Part shown: one piece after another, positions 17,275 through 24,906 of the stretch
Position numbering within the stretch: position 1 is the first letter of the stretch
How the letters are laid out: each line of letters opens with the position of its first letter
From: CAKRJP01 sp963589425
Lineage (GTDB): Bacteria > Bacillota > Clostridia > Lachnospirales > Lachnospiraceae
DNA length: 64,000 nucleotides
Reading direction: 5' to 3'
NCBI GenBank assembly: GCA_963589425.1
Contig: CAVAKZ010000006.1
Span: 11,703 to 75,702, forward strand
Made by a program: the position numbers and the translations under genes
Notes under the pieces: generated by a model
What the model was told of the DNA's origin: nothing
Database searches by the model: none
Seen by the model: the letters and a program-made list of their open reading frames with translations, nothing else

Positions 17275-19323
17275 ATGAATGATGATATAGAGCTTAGGGG
17301 AAGATTGAAAATATACATGAAGTGGCCCATTCTCTTTTCGGTACTGATGGTGGCCCTTAATTTGTGTGCCATGATTATGGACCGGGAGGGGAGGCTGATC
17401 CTTCTGGTATTTGCAACGCTTTTTATTGGAGGCTCTGTGCTTTTGTATTTGCGGTGCAAGGCGGTGCTTATGCAGGAATTGGTAACCTTTGCGGCTCAGT
17501 ACGGTGTGGTGCAGAATACCCTTTTAAAAGAAATTGACATCCCCTATGCCATGCTTCTGGACAATGGAAATGTTGTCTGGATGAACAATGAATTTGAACA
17601 TATTTTAGATGTGGATGATTATGAGGACTTGCATATATCCCGGTATATGCCTGAGCTTAATACGGCTATTTTCCCTAAGGATGATAGCCAGACCGTAGAG
17701 ATGCAGGTATATTATAATGACCGAGAATATAAGGCCATGTTAAATCGGCTGTCGGTTCAGGGCTTTAAGGGTAGTCAGGAACTGGTGGCTATTCCTAAGG
17801 AATCTCGGCATTTTGTGGCAGTTTACCTGGAGGATGTAACGGAGCTAAACCGCTATATCCGAGAAAGCGAAGAGCAGCGCCTTATTGCAGGTCTTATTTA
17901 CATTGATAATTATGATGAGGTAAATGACCGGGTGGACGAGGCCAGACAATCCCTTTTGTGGGCCCTGGTAGACCGCCGCATAAATCAATACATTTCTAAG
18001 GTCGATGGTATTTCAAAACGTCTGGAAAATGATAAGTATTTTGTAGTTGTGCAGAAGCATTTTTATGAGAGTTTAAAAGAAGATAAATTCTCTATTATGG
18101 AAGATGTAAAGGCAGTAAATATCGGAAATGATATTCCGGTTACTTTGAGTATTGGTTTGGGACTTAGTGAAGAATCCTATGCCCAAAGCTATGGCTATGC
18201 CCGGGTTGCTATTGACCTTGCCTTAGCGAGAGGCGGCGACCAGGCAGTGGTTAAGGATGCCCATGGCATTACTTATTTTGGTGGAAAGAGCGAGCAGACT
18301 TCTAAGAATACCCGAGTGAAGGCAAGAGTCAAGGCGGAAGCGTTAAAAGAGTTTATTACGGTTAAAGATGATATTTTCGTAATGGGTCATAAGCTTACAG
18401 ATGTAGACGCCCTTGGTGCTGCCATTGGTATTTACCGGGCAGCGGCAGCCCTTGGCAAGAGAGCCTATATTGTAATTAATGAAGTGTCCGCATCTCTTCG
18501 CCCCCTCTATGAAACTTTTGTAGCCAATGAAAATTATCCGGAGGATTTGTTCCTAAAGTCTTCCGAGGCCATTTCTAAGGCTGATTCCAATTCTATGGTG
18601 GTTGTTGTAGATACCAACAGACCCCAGATGACCGAGTGTGAGGAGCTTCTAAAGAAGACAAAGACCATTGTGGTGCTAGACCACCACAGACAGAGCAGTG
18701 ATCACATTGAGAATGCCTTGTTGGCTTATATTGAGCCCAATGCTTCCTCGGCCTGCGAGATGGTTGCAGAAATCTTGCAATATATTGTAGATGATATTAA
18801 AATACCAAAGTTAGAGGCCAGCAGTCTCTATGCCGGCATTATGATTGATACCAATAATTTTGTGAATCGCACAGGAGTGCGCACCTTTGAGGCGGCTGCA
18901 TTTTTAAGAAGATGTGGTGCAGACCTTACCTTGGTGCGGAAGATGTTTAGAGACGATATGGCTTCCTATAGGGCAAAGGCAGAGATCATCAGCAGTGCTG
19001 AGGTTTATCGGGAGATTTTTGCTATTGCTGTGGGAGAGCATTTGCCTATAGAGAGTCCTACTATTGTGGGAGCTCAGGCGGCCAATGAGCTTTTGGATAT
19101 TAATGCCATTAAGGCATCTTTTGTTTTGACAGACTATAATGGAAAGATTTATGTCAGTGCCAGATCCATTGACGAGGTGAATGTTCAGGTTATCATGGAA
19201 CATTTAGGCGGCGGCGGACATTTGAATGCCTCCGGAGCTCAGTTTGGTCATACAGATATGAAGGAAGCAGTTGCGGCCCTTAAGGAAGTAATTGATGAAA
19301 TGATAAGAGAAGGAGAAATTTAA
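17275..19323 (+). CDS. gdpP: Cyclic-di-AMP phosphodiesterase GdpP
   Basis: A 682-residue protein with the GdpP layout: two N-terminal membrane helices (about residues 12-60), a PAS-like region (about 85-180), a degenerate GGDEF domain (about 205-350, lacking the GGDEF motif) and a DHH/DHHA1 phosphodiesterase. The DHH part has DVDALGA near 376, VDTNRP, LDHHR near 469 and GGGGHLNASG near 645, the metal and substrate motifs. The family splits c-di-AMP to pApA at the membrane, controlling osmotic and cell-wall balance. ATG 17275 is chosen for AGGAGTTAATT upstream. rplI follows after a single base, the common gdpP-rplI-dnaB order of Firmicutes. Confidence 0.95.
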   Translation: MNDDIELRGRLKIYMKWPILFSVLMVALNLCAMIMDREGRLILLVFATLFIGGSVLLYLRCKAVLMQELVTFAAQYGVVQNTLLKEIDIPYAMLLDNGNVVWMNNEFEHILDVDDYEDLHISRYMPELNTAIFPKDDSQTVEMQVYYNDREYKAMLNRLSVQGFKGSQELVAIPKESRHFVAVYLEDVTELNRYIRESEEQRLIAGLIYIDNYDEVNDRVDEARQSLLWALVDRRINQYISKVDGISKRLENDKYFVVVQKHFYESLKEDKFSIMEDVKAVNIGNDIPVTLSIGLGLSEESYAQSYGYARVAIDLALARGGDQAVVKDAHGITYFGGKSEQTSKNTRVKARVKAEALKEFITVKDDIFVMGHKLTDVDALGAAIGIYRAAAALGKRAYIVINEVSASLRPLYETFVANENYPEDLFLKSSEAISKADSNSMVVVVDTNRPQMTECEELLKKTKTIVVLDHHRQSSDHIENALLAYIEPNASSACEMVAEILQYIVDDIKIPKLEASSLYAGIMIDTNNFVNRTGVRTFEAAAFLRRCGADLTLVRKMFRDDMASYRAKAEIISSAEVYREIFAIAVGEHLPIESPTIVGAQAANELLDINAIKASFVLTDYNGKIYVSARSIDEVNVQVIMEHLGGGGHLNASGAQFGHTDMKEAVAALKEVIDEMIREGEI

Positions 19324-19324
19324 G

Positions 19325-19774
19325 ATGAAAGTTATCTTAACAGAAGATGTGAAATCCCTGGGAAAGAAGGGGGAGATTGTAGAAGTAAGTGACGGATATG
19401 CAAGAAACTTTATTCTGAAAAAGAAAAAAGGTTTAGAGGCCAACAGCGCCAATATGAATGATCTAAAACTTAAGAAGGCAAATGATGATAAGATTGCCCA
19501 GGAGCAGTATGAGGCAGCCTTAGAACTTAAGAAGCAGGTGGAAGCCGGACAGATTACCGTAGCCATTAAGACGGGAGAGGGTGGAAGAACCTTTGGTTCT
19601 GTTTCTTCTAAGGAAATTGCAGCAGAAGTAAAAAATCAGCTGGGATTAACTGTAGACAAAAAGAAGATTCAGTTAAAGGAGCCAATCAAATCTCTTGGTA
19701 CTTTCAATGTGCCGGTGAAACTTCATGTGAAGGTAACTGCGGAACTTAAAGTAGTGGTTACGGAAGAAGCGTAA
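19325..19774 (+). CDS. rplI: 50S ribosomal protein L9
   Basis: A 149-residue protein with the diagnostic L9 N-terminus: VILTEDVKSLGKKGEIVEVS followed by DGYARNFILKKK, then a long connecting helix (about 42-75) and a C-terminal domain ending KLHVKVTAELKVVV. It binds 23S rRNA domain V at the base of the L1 stalk. It starts two bases after gdpP and dnaB follows 12 nt after its stop, an arrangement common in Firmicutes. Confidence 0.98.
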   Translation: MKVILTEDVKSLGKKGEIVEVSDGYARNFILKKKKGLEANSANMNDLKLKKANDDKIAQEQYEAALELKKQVEAGQITVAIKTGEGGRTFGSVSSKEIAAEVKNQLGLTVDKKKIQLKEPIKSLGTFNVPVKLHVKVTAELKVVVTEEA

Positions 19775-19786
19775 GGATAGATTTAC

Positions 19787-21139
19787 ATGGAAGAATACAT
19801 GGAAGAAGCGGTTATAAAGCGGACAATGCCAAATGACCATGTGGCTGAACAGGCAGTTGTGGGAGCCATGCTTATGGATCAGGATGCCATTACCAAGGCC
19901 TCGGAGATTGTAAGTGGTGCGGACTTCTACAATAAGGCCTACGGCATTGTCTTTGATGCCATGGTGGAGCTTTACAACCAGAGAACCCCGGTGGATCTGG
20001 TTACCCTGCAGTCCAAGCTAAAGGAAAAGAATGTACCTCCGGAGGTATCCGGCCTTGAATTTGCAAGGGACCTTTTGGATGCAGTGCCTACCTCGGTAAA
20101 TGTGGAATCCTATGCGAAGATTGTGGCGGACAAATCCACCATGCGTAAGCTCATTAGGATTAATGAAGAAATTGAAAATTTGTGTTATATGGGAAATGAG
20201 TCCCTAGAAGAGATCCTGGATAAGACAGAAAAAACCATTTTCAATCTGCTGCAAAGCAGAGATAGTGGGGAATTTGTGCCGATTCGGGATATTGTTATTA
20301 ATGCCCTTACCAAGATAGAGACAGCTGCCAAAAGTGCGGGAACTGTTACCGGTATTCCTACAGGATTTATTGATCTAGACTACAAGCTTTCCGGCTTTCA
20401 GCCTTCAGACCTGATCCTGGTGGCGGCCAGACCTTCTATGGGAAAGACGGCATTTGTCCTAAATATTGCCCAGTATATGGCCTTCCGTAAGGATCGCTGT
20501 GTGGCAATCTTTAGTTTGGAGATGTCAAAGGAACAGCTGGTAAACCGTCTGTTTTCTTTGGAATCCCAGGTAGATGCCCAGGCTCTCAGGACAGGTAAGA
20601 TGAAGGATTCCGACTGGGATAAATTAATCGAGGGTGCCGGTATTGTGGGAAAATCCCGGATGATTATTGATGACACTCCCAGTATTTCTATATCAGAACT
20701 TCGGTCAAAATGTAGAAAATACAAGTTGGAGTTTGGCCTAGACTGTGTCATGATCGACTACTTGCAGTTAATGTCCGGTGGAGTTGGAAGAAAAAATGAA
20801 TCCAGGCAGCAGGAAATTTCTGACATTTCCCGTTCGTTAAAGGCTCTGGCTCGTGAGCTTAATGTGCCTGTGGTGGCCCTTTCTCAGTTAAGCCGTGCAG
20901 TAGAGTCAAGACCGGACAAGCGGCCTATGCTTTCGGATCTTCGTGAATCCGGAGCCATTGAGCAGGATGCCGACGTGGTTATGTTTATCTATCGAGATGA
21001 ATATTATAACAAGGATTCTGAGTATAAAAACCAGGCAGAGATTATTATTGCTAAGCAGAGAAACGGTCCGGTAGGTACCGTGAACCTGGCATGGTTAGGA
21101 CAGTATACAAAGTTTGCCAATTTATCAAGGGAAGAATAG
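19787..21139 (+). CDS. dnaB: Replicative DNA helicase DnaB
   Basis: A 450-residue DnaB helicase. The N-terminal helical domain (about residues 14-115) begins with PNDHVAEQAVVGAML; the RecA-like C-terminal domain holds the P-loop ARPSMGKT at 214-221, FSLEMSKEQLVNRL, the Walker B region CVMIDYLQLM and LRESGAIEQDADVVMFIYRDEYY. It unwinds DNA ahead of the fork as a hexamer. An alternative start at ATG 19799 would remove four residues. No intein or insertion is seen. A terminator overlaps its stop codon. Confidence 0.97.
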   Translation: MEEYMEEAVIKRTMPNDHVAEQAVVGAMLMDQDAITKASEIVSGADFYNKAYGIVFDAMVELYNQRTPVDLVTLQSKLKEKNVPPEVSGLEFARDLLDAVPTSVNVESYAKIVADKSTMRKLIRINEEIENLCYMGNESLEEILDKTEKTIFNLLQSRDSGEFVPIRDIVINALTKIETAAKSAGTVTGIPTGFIDLDYKLSGFQPSDLILVAARPSMGKTAFVLNIAQYMAFRKDRCVAIFSLEMSKEQLVNRLFSLESQVDAQALRTGKMKDSDWDKLIEGAGIVGKSRMIIDDTPSISISELRSKCRKYKLEFGLDCVMIDYLQLMSGGVGRKNESRQQEISDISRSLKALARELNVPVVALSQLSRAVESRPDKRPMLSDLRESGAIEQDADVVMFIYRDEYYNKDSEYKNQAEIIIAKQRNGPVGTVNLAWLGQYTKFANLSREE

Positions 21140-21163
21140 AATGTGCTCTGCACATTCTTTTTT
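21138..21163 (+). terminator. Terminator of the galE-gdpP-rplI-dnaB run
   Basis: A perfect 9-bp hairpin (AGAATGTGC with GCACATTCT, loop TCT) plus six T residues. It begins on the last base of the dnaB stop codon. Confidence 0.92.
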
Positions 21164-21211
21164 GAAAGATTTTGAGAGTGTTTAAGGGGTGTAAAGGATA
21201 CAGGAGTTGAA

Positions 21212-22579
21212 ATGATGAATTTACGAAAGAATGTGGCAGTAGCCTTGGCTCTTGCCATGACTACAGGACTTTTGGCAGGATGTGGGAGCAGCAGTTCCGC
21301 CACGGAGGATGAGTCTGCAAGAGCAAAGGTCCAGGAGCCGGACTATCAGGCAAAACTGGATTTGATTGATCCAACGGCCTATAATAATGTCTATGGATTG
21401 AAACTTGAAGAAGGCACCTACCTGTCTATTATTGGAAAAAGAAGTGATGATGCCTACTGGAAAGAAATTCAGAAGGGTGTTAAACAAGCCGTTGCAGATA
21501 TTAATGCAGAGCTTGGATATGAGGGCAGTGATAAAGTGAAGGTCACCTTCAATGCACCGGCTACACCGGATGATGTAGACCAGCAGGTGAATATTTTAGA
21601 TGAGGAACTTTCCCGATATCCGGAGGCAGTTGCAATTTCAGTGGCAGATATTAAGGCCTGTGAAGTACAGTTTGATCTGGCTACAGAAAATGATATCCCG
21701 GTGGTGGCTTATGATTCAGGAACAGATTATGACGGGGTGATGGCAACAGTAGCTACAGATAATCAGGCCACAGGAAAAGAAGTGGCAGATAAAATGGGAG
21801 AGGTCTTGGAAAAGACAGGAGAGATTTTAGTATTTTCCCATGATTCCAAATCCCAGGCAGCTATAGATCGGACCTTGTCATTTATAGATGAGATGAAGGC
21901 GGCTTATCCGGAGATATCTATCGTAGAAACCTATGCCATGGATCGACTGGATTTTTATAAAGAGAAGGTGGCAGAGGATATTAATGCCGGAATCTATGAT
22001 TTGGCGAGCAAGACTTATACCGGAGATGGGGTCAACGCAGATGAATGGACTTCATCAGATACTTCGGAGGATTCTAAGACGGAAACAAGTACTGCTACCA
22101 GTACTACAGCAGAAAACACAACAGGCGCCAGCACCACAGCAAGTGCCACCGAAGATTCGTCTGGACAAAGTACGACAGAGACTGCAGCGGCAGAAGCTTC
22201 CCGGGTCCAGGCCAGTGACATAACAGAAGAAAACGTAATCGATTACATCTTCGCAAAACATCCAAATGCCAAGGGCGTTTATGCTACAAATTCAGAAGTA
22301 ATGAATCTAGTATTATCAGGCTATGATCGAAACGAAATCGATACAGAAAACCTGGTAACTATGGGATTTGATGTAAATGATGAAGTAAAAACAGCATTAG
22401 AAGATGGAACCATAGACGGAGTGGTATTACAAAATCCCTTTGGAATGGGATACGCGGCAGTAATCGCCACCGCCAGAGCAGCCCTAGACATGGCCAACGA
22501 AGCAGTAGTCAACACAGGCTACACCTGGGTAACCAAAGACAATTACAACGAAGAATCCATTCAAGCAGTAATGTACTAG
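21212..22579 (+). CDS. Sugar-binding lipoprotein (periplasmic binding protein family) with Ser/Thr-rich insertion
   Basis: A 455-residue exported lipoprotein: basic N-terminus, hydrophobic core and lipobox LLAGC (Cys24). The mature part is a type I periplasmic binding protein of the ribose/galactose kind: TYLSIIGKRSDDAYWKEIQKGVKQA, DEELSRYPEAVAISVAD, NDIPVVAYDSGTDYD, ATDNQATGKEVAD and, in the C-terminal half, VYATNSEVMNLVLSGYD and VVLQNPFGMGYAA. Oddly, residues about 278-332 are a run of Ser, Thr, Ala and Glu in the middle of the second lobe. No permease or ATPase gene is adjacent, so it may serve a distant transporter or a sensor. It starts at ATG 21212 or 21215 behind AGGAG. The last about 380 bases use more A- and C-ending codons than the rest. 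Confidence 0.88.
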   Translation: MMNLRKNVAVALALAMTTGLLAGCGSSSSATEDESARAKVQEPDYQAKLDLIDPTAYNNVYGLKLEEGTYLSIIGKRSDDAYWKEIQKGVKQAVADINAELGYEGSDKVKVTFNAPATPDDVDQQVNILDEELSRYPEAVAISVADIKACEVQFDLATENDIPVVAYDSGTDYDGVMATVATDNQATGKEVADKMGEVLEKTGEILVFSHDSKSQAAIDRTLSFIDEMKAAYPEISIVETYAMDRLDFYKEKVAEDINAGIYDLASKTYTGDGVNADEWTSSDTSEDSKTETSTATSTTAENTTGASTTASATEDSSGQSTTETAAAEASRVQASDITEENVIDYIFAKHPNAKGVYATNSEVMNLVLSGYDRNEIDTENLVTMGFDVNDEVKTALEDGTIDGVVLQNPFGMGYAAVIATARAALDMANEAVVNTGYTWVTKDNYNEESIQAVMY

Positions 22580-22611
22580 AAATACAAAAAATCAAACAGG
22601 AACAATAAAAA

Positions 22612-22652
22612 AGAAGCCATGACAGCAAACACCAGCGTCATAGCTTCTTTTT
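22612..22652 (+). terminator. Terminator of the binding-protein gene
   Basis: AGAAGC-C-ATGAC pairs with GTCAT-A-GCTTCT around a 13-base loop, followed by TTTTTC. Confidence 0.85.
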
Positions 22653-22676
22653 CTCTTGCAAAATCCATTATCTAGA

Positions 22677-22727
22677 CAATTGCGAAAACCACCACAATCT
22701 TATTGAAATCTTGGTTTTTCGTAATTG
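22677..22727. repeat. Imperfect palindrome between convergent genes
   Basis: CAATTGCGAAAACCA (22677-22691) pairs with TGGTTTTTCGTAATTG (22712-22727), with one bulge and one G-U pair and a 20-base loop. Neither side has a T-run suited to termination of the sensor kinase gene. The word TAGACAATTGCGAAAA at its left end recurs at 31543-31558. Confidence 0.5.
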
Positions 22728-22737
22728 CTGAACCAAC

Positions 22738-24150
22738 TCACGATTTTGGAAGAGAAAAAATAAACTCCGTTCCAACCCCTTCGGTGCTGACCACGGTTAT
22801 ATTTTCATCATGAGCCTGAATAGCTTCCTTCACAATAGCAAGTCCAAGCCCCGTCCCCTTCTTGTCCTTGCCTCTAGAGGCATCGGATTTGTAAAAACGC
22901 TCCCAGATTTTATTAAGAGAGCTTCTTGGGATTCCGATTCCCTCATCTTTTACAGAGGTGTAGACCTTATCTCCCCGCTCTGTGGTCTCGATGCTAATGG
23001 TGGATTCCGGTTCGCTGAATTTAATAGCATTGTCTAGCAGGTTATATAGGACCTGTTGGATCTTTCTTTGGTCTGCATATACCGACAAATTTTTCGTAGC
23101 CAATATTAGTTCCACAGAAATCTTCTTTTCTTTGCAGGTTCCCTCAAAACTGAATACCACATGTTTGATCATCTCGTGGAGGTCAAAGTTTTCCCGATTT
23201 AATAGCAAATGCTTGGTGTCAAATTCATTTAAGGTAAGGAGGTCCCTGGTAAGATCTGTTAACCGCTCTGTCTCAAAAAGGATAATATCCAGGTATTTTG
23301 GATATAATTCCGGAGGAATGGTTCCGTCTACCATGGCTTTTACATAGCCGTTAATAGAGGTGAGAGGAGACCTGAAATCGTGGGATACATTTGCCACAAA
23401 GGATTTTTGATATTCTTCCATGTCTCGAAGTTGAGCGGACATGTAATTTAAGGAAGCGGACAAATATCCGATTTCATCCTGGGAATTTACAGGAATTTCG
23501 TAGTCCAGATTTCCTGAAGCATACTGGGTGGCAGCCTCTGTGATTTTTCTTAAGGGTCGATAGATCAGGAAATGAATTCCTAAAAGCACCACGAAGGACA
23601 GGAGGTAAATCAGCGTCAGGCTGATGTAGGCGATCATCATGTAGGAATCCAGAGTGTCTGTAAGGTCCGCTGTATATTTGTGAATAATCAGGTATCCCTG
23701 GGGAGAATAGTCCGTGATTACAGGAGTGATAATAGAGATAACCTCCTCATTAAAATAATCATGGTAATTTCCTGTGAGATACATATCTCCGCTGGCCTCT
23801 GTGGGATCGAAATCCTCAATGGCCGTGGGAGAGCTGGGATAGGCTTCGGCGCGGGATGAGCTGATCATATTCCCTTCGCTGTCCACAAACCAGACGGCAG
23901 CATGGAACTGGTCCTTCATAGCAGATAACTGAAGATACACGGAGGACAAGGACAACTCTTCCTTGAAATATTCAGGCAGGTAATTGTTAGCCACCAGAGT
24001 GGCATCCTGGTACATGGAACTGGCAGTGTTGGTCTCTAGGAAATTAGAAGTCAGCCCACAGGTCAGGGTAGCCACCACGAAAATACTAATAAAACCGTAG
24101 ATAATATAGATTAGGATAAATTTTAGGTAGAGTGCACTTTTCATAATCAA
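22738..24150 (-). CDS. Sensor histidine kinase of an OmpR-type two-component system
   Basis: A 470-residue membrane kinase. One helix at about residues 8-30, an extracellular sensing region at 31-168, a second helix at about 171-196, a HAMP domain to about 245, then the HisKA box FVANVSHDFRSPLTSINGY with the phospho-accepting His257. The ATPase domain has LYNLLDNAIKFS (N box), DEGIGIP (G1) and GTGLGLAIV (G2). The regulator gene lies 13 nt upstream on the same strand. The signal is unknown; the nearby sugar-binding lipoprotein points toward it but there is no direct evidence of a link. Confidence 0.94.
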   Translation of the reverse strand: MIMKSALYLKFILIYIIYGFISIFVVATLTCGLTSNFLETNTASSMYQDATLVANNYLPEYFKEELSLSSVYLQLSAMKDQFHAAVWFVDSEGNMISSSRAEAYPSSPTAIEDFDPTEASGDMYLTGNYHDYFNEEVISIITPVITDYSPQGYLIIHKYTADLTDTLDSYMMIAYISLTLIYLLSFVVLLGIHFLIYRPLRKITEAATQYASGNLDYEIPVNSQDEIGYLSASLNYMSAQLRDMEEYQKSFVANVSHDFRSPLTSINGYVKAMVDGTIPPELYPKYLDIILFETERLTDLTRDLLTLNEFDTKHLLLNRENFDLHEMIKHVVFSFEGTCKEKKISVELILATKNLSVYADQRKIQQVLYNLLDNAIKFSEPESTISIETTERGDKVYTSVKDEGIGIPRSSLNKIWERFYKSDASRGKDKKGTGLGLAIVKEAIQAHDENITVVSTEGVGTEFIFSLPKS

Positions 24151-24163
24151 ACCGTTCCTGCCT

Positions 24164-24868
24164 TTACTGGCTTACTTCGAATTTGTAGCCAATACCCCAG
24201 ACAGTGGCAAGGCTCCAACCTGGGTGTTCAGACAGTTTCTCGCGAATTCTTTTAATGTGAACATCTACGGTTCTGGTATCGCCCACATATTCGTAGCCCC
24301 AAATCTGATCCAAAAGCTGCTCTCTAGTAAAGACCTGGTTGGGAGAGGAGGCTAGAAAATACAAAAGCTCCAGCTCCTTAGGAGGCATTTCTACTTTCTC
24401 TCCGTCTAGGCTTACGGAATAATTGGTAAGGTTAATGATGATTCCCGGATATTCTACATATTTTCCGCTAGGTTCTATAGAAGCGGTCTGTTCAGGAACT
24501 ATCTGATAGCGCCGTAAAACAGCCTTTACCCTGGCTACCATTTCCTTGGAATCAAAGGGTTTCATAATATAATCATCAGCCCCAAGCTCCAGCCCCAACA
24601 CCTTGTCAAAGACTTCCCCCTTGGCAGACAGCATAATGATAGGCACATTGGACCGCATTCTAAGTTCTCGACAGACCTGGTAGCCATCCATTCCCGGAAG
24701 CATAAGATCCAATAGGATTAAACTTGGCTGGTAGTTGTCGAAGGCAATGAGAGCAGATTCCCCGTCATAGACCATCTTGGTGTCGAAACACTCCTTGGTC
24801 AGGTAGAGGGAAATAAGCTCTGCAATATTTTCATCGTCATCTACAATTAATATTTTTTGTTTATTCAT
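24164..24868 (-). CDS. OmpR/PhoB-family response regulator
   Basis: A 234-residue regulator: receiver domain (residues 1-120) with the acidic pair in LIVDDDENIAEL, phospho-Asp in LILLDLMLPGMDG, the Thr/Ser position in IIMLSAKGE and Lys in DDYIMKPFDSKEM; then a winged-helix DNA-binding domain (about 135-232) with PPKELELLYFLAS and TREQLLDQIWGYEYVGDTRTVDVHIKRIREKL. It forms a pair with the adjacent kinase. The start follows GAAGGGGGTCTTCCC. Target genes are not shown by the sequence. Confidence 0.95.
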   Translation of the reverse strand: MNKQKILIVDDDENIAELISLYLTKECFDTKMVYDGESALIAFDNYQPSLILLDLMLPGMDGYQVCRELRMRSNVPIIMLSAKGEVFDKVLGLELGADDYIMKPFDSKEMVARVKAVLRRYQIVPEQTASIEPSGKYVEYPGIIINLTNYSVSLDGEKVEMPPKELELLYFLASSPNQVFTREQLLDQIWGYEYVGDTRTVDVHIKRIREKLSEHPGWSLATVWGIGYKFEVSQ

Positions 24869-24906
24869 GGGAAGACCCCCTTCTATTTTTTGTGTTGAAA
24901 CACTTA

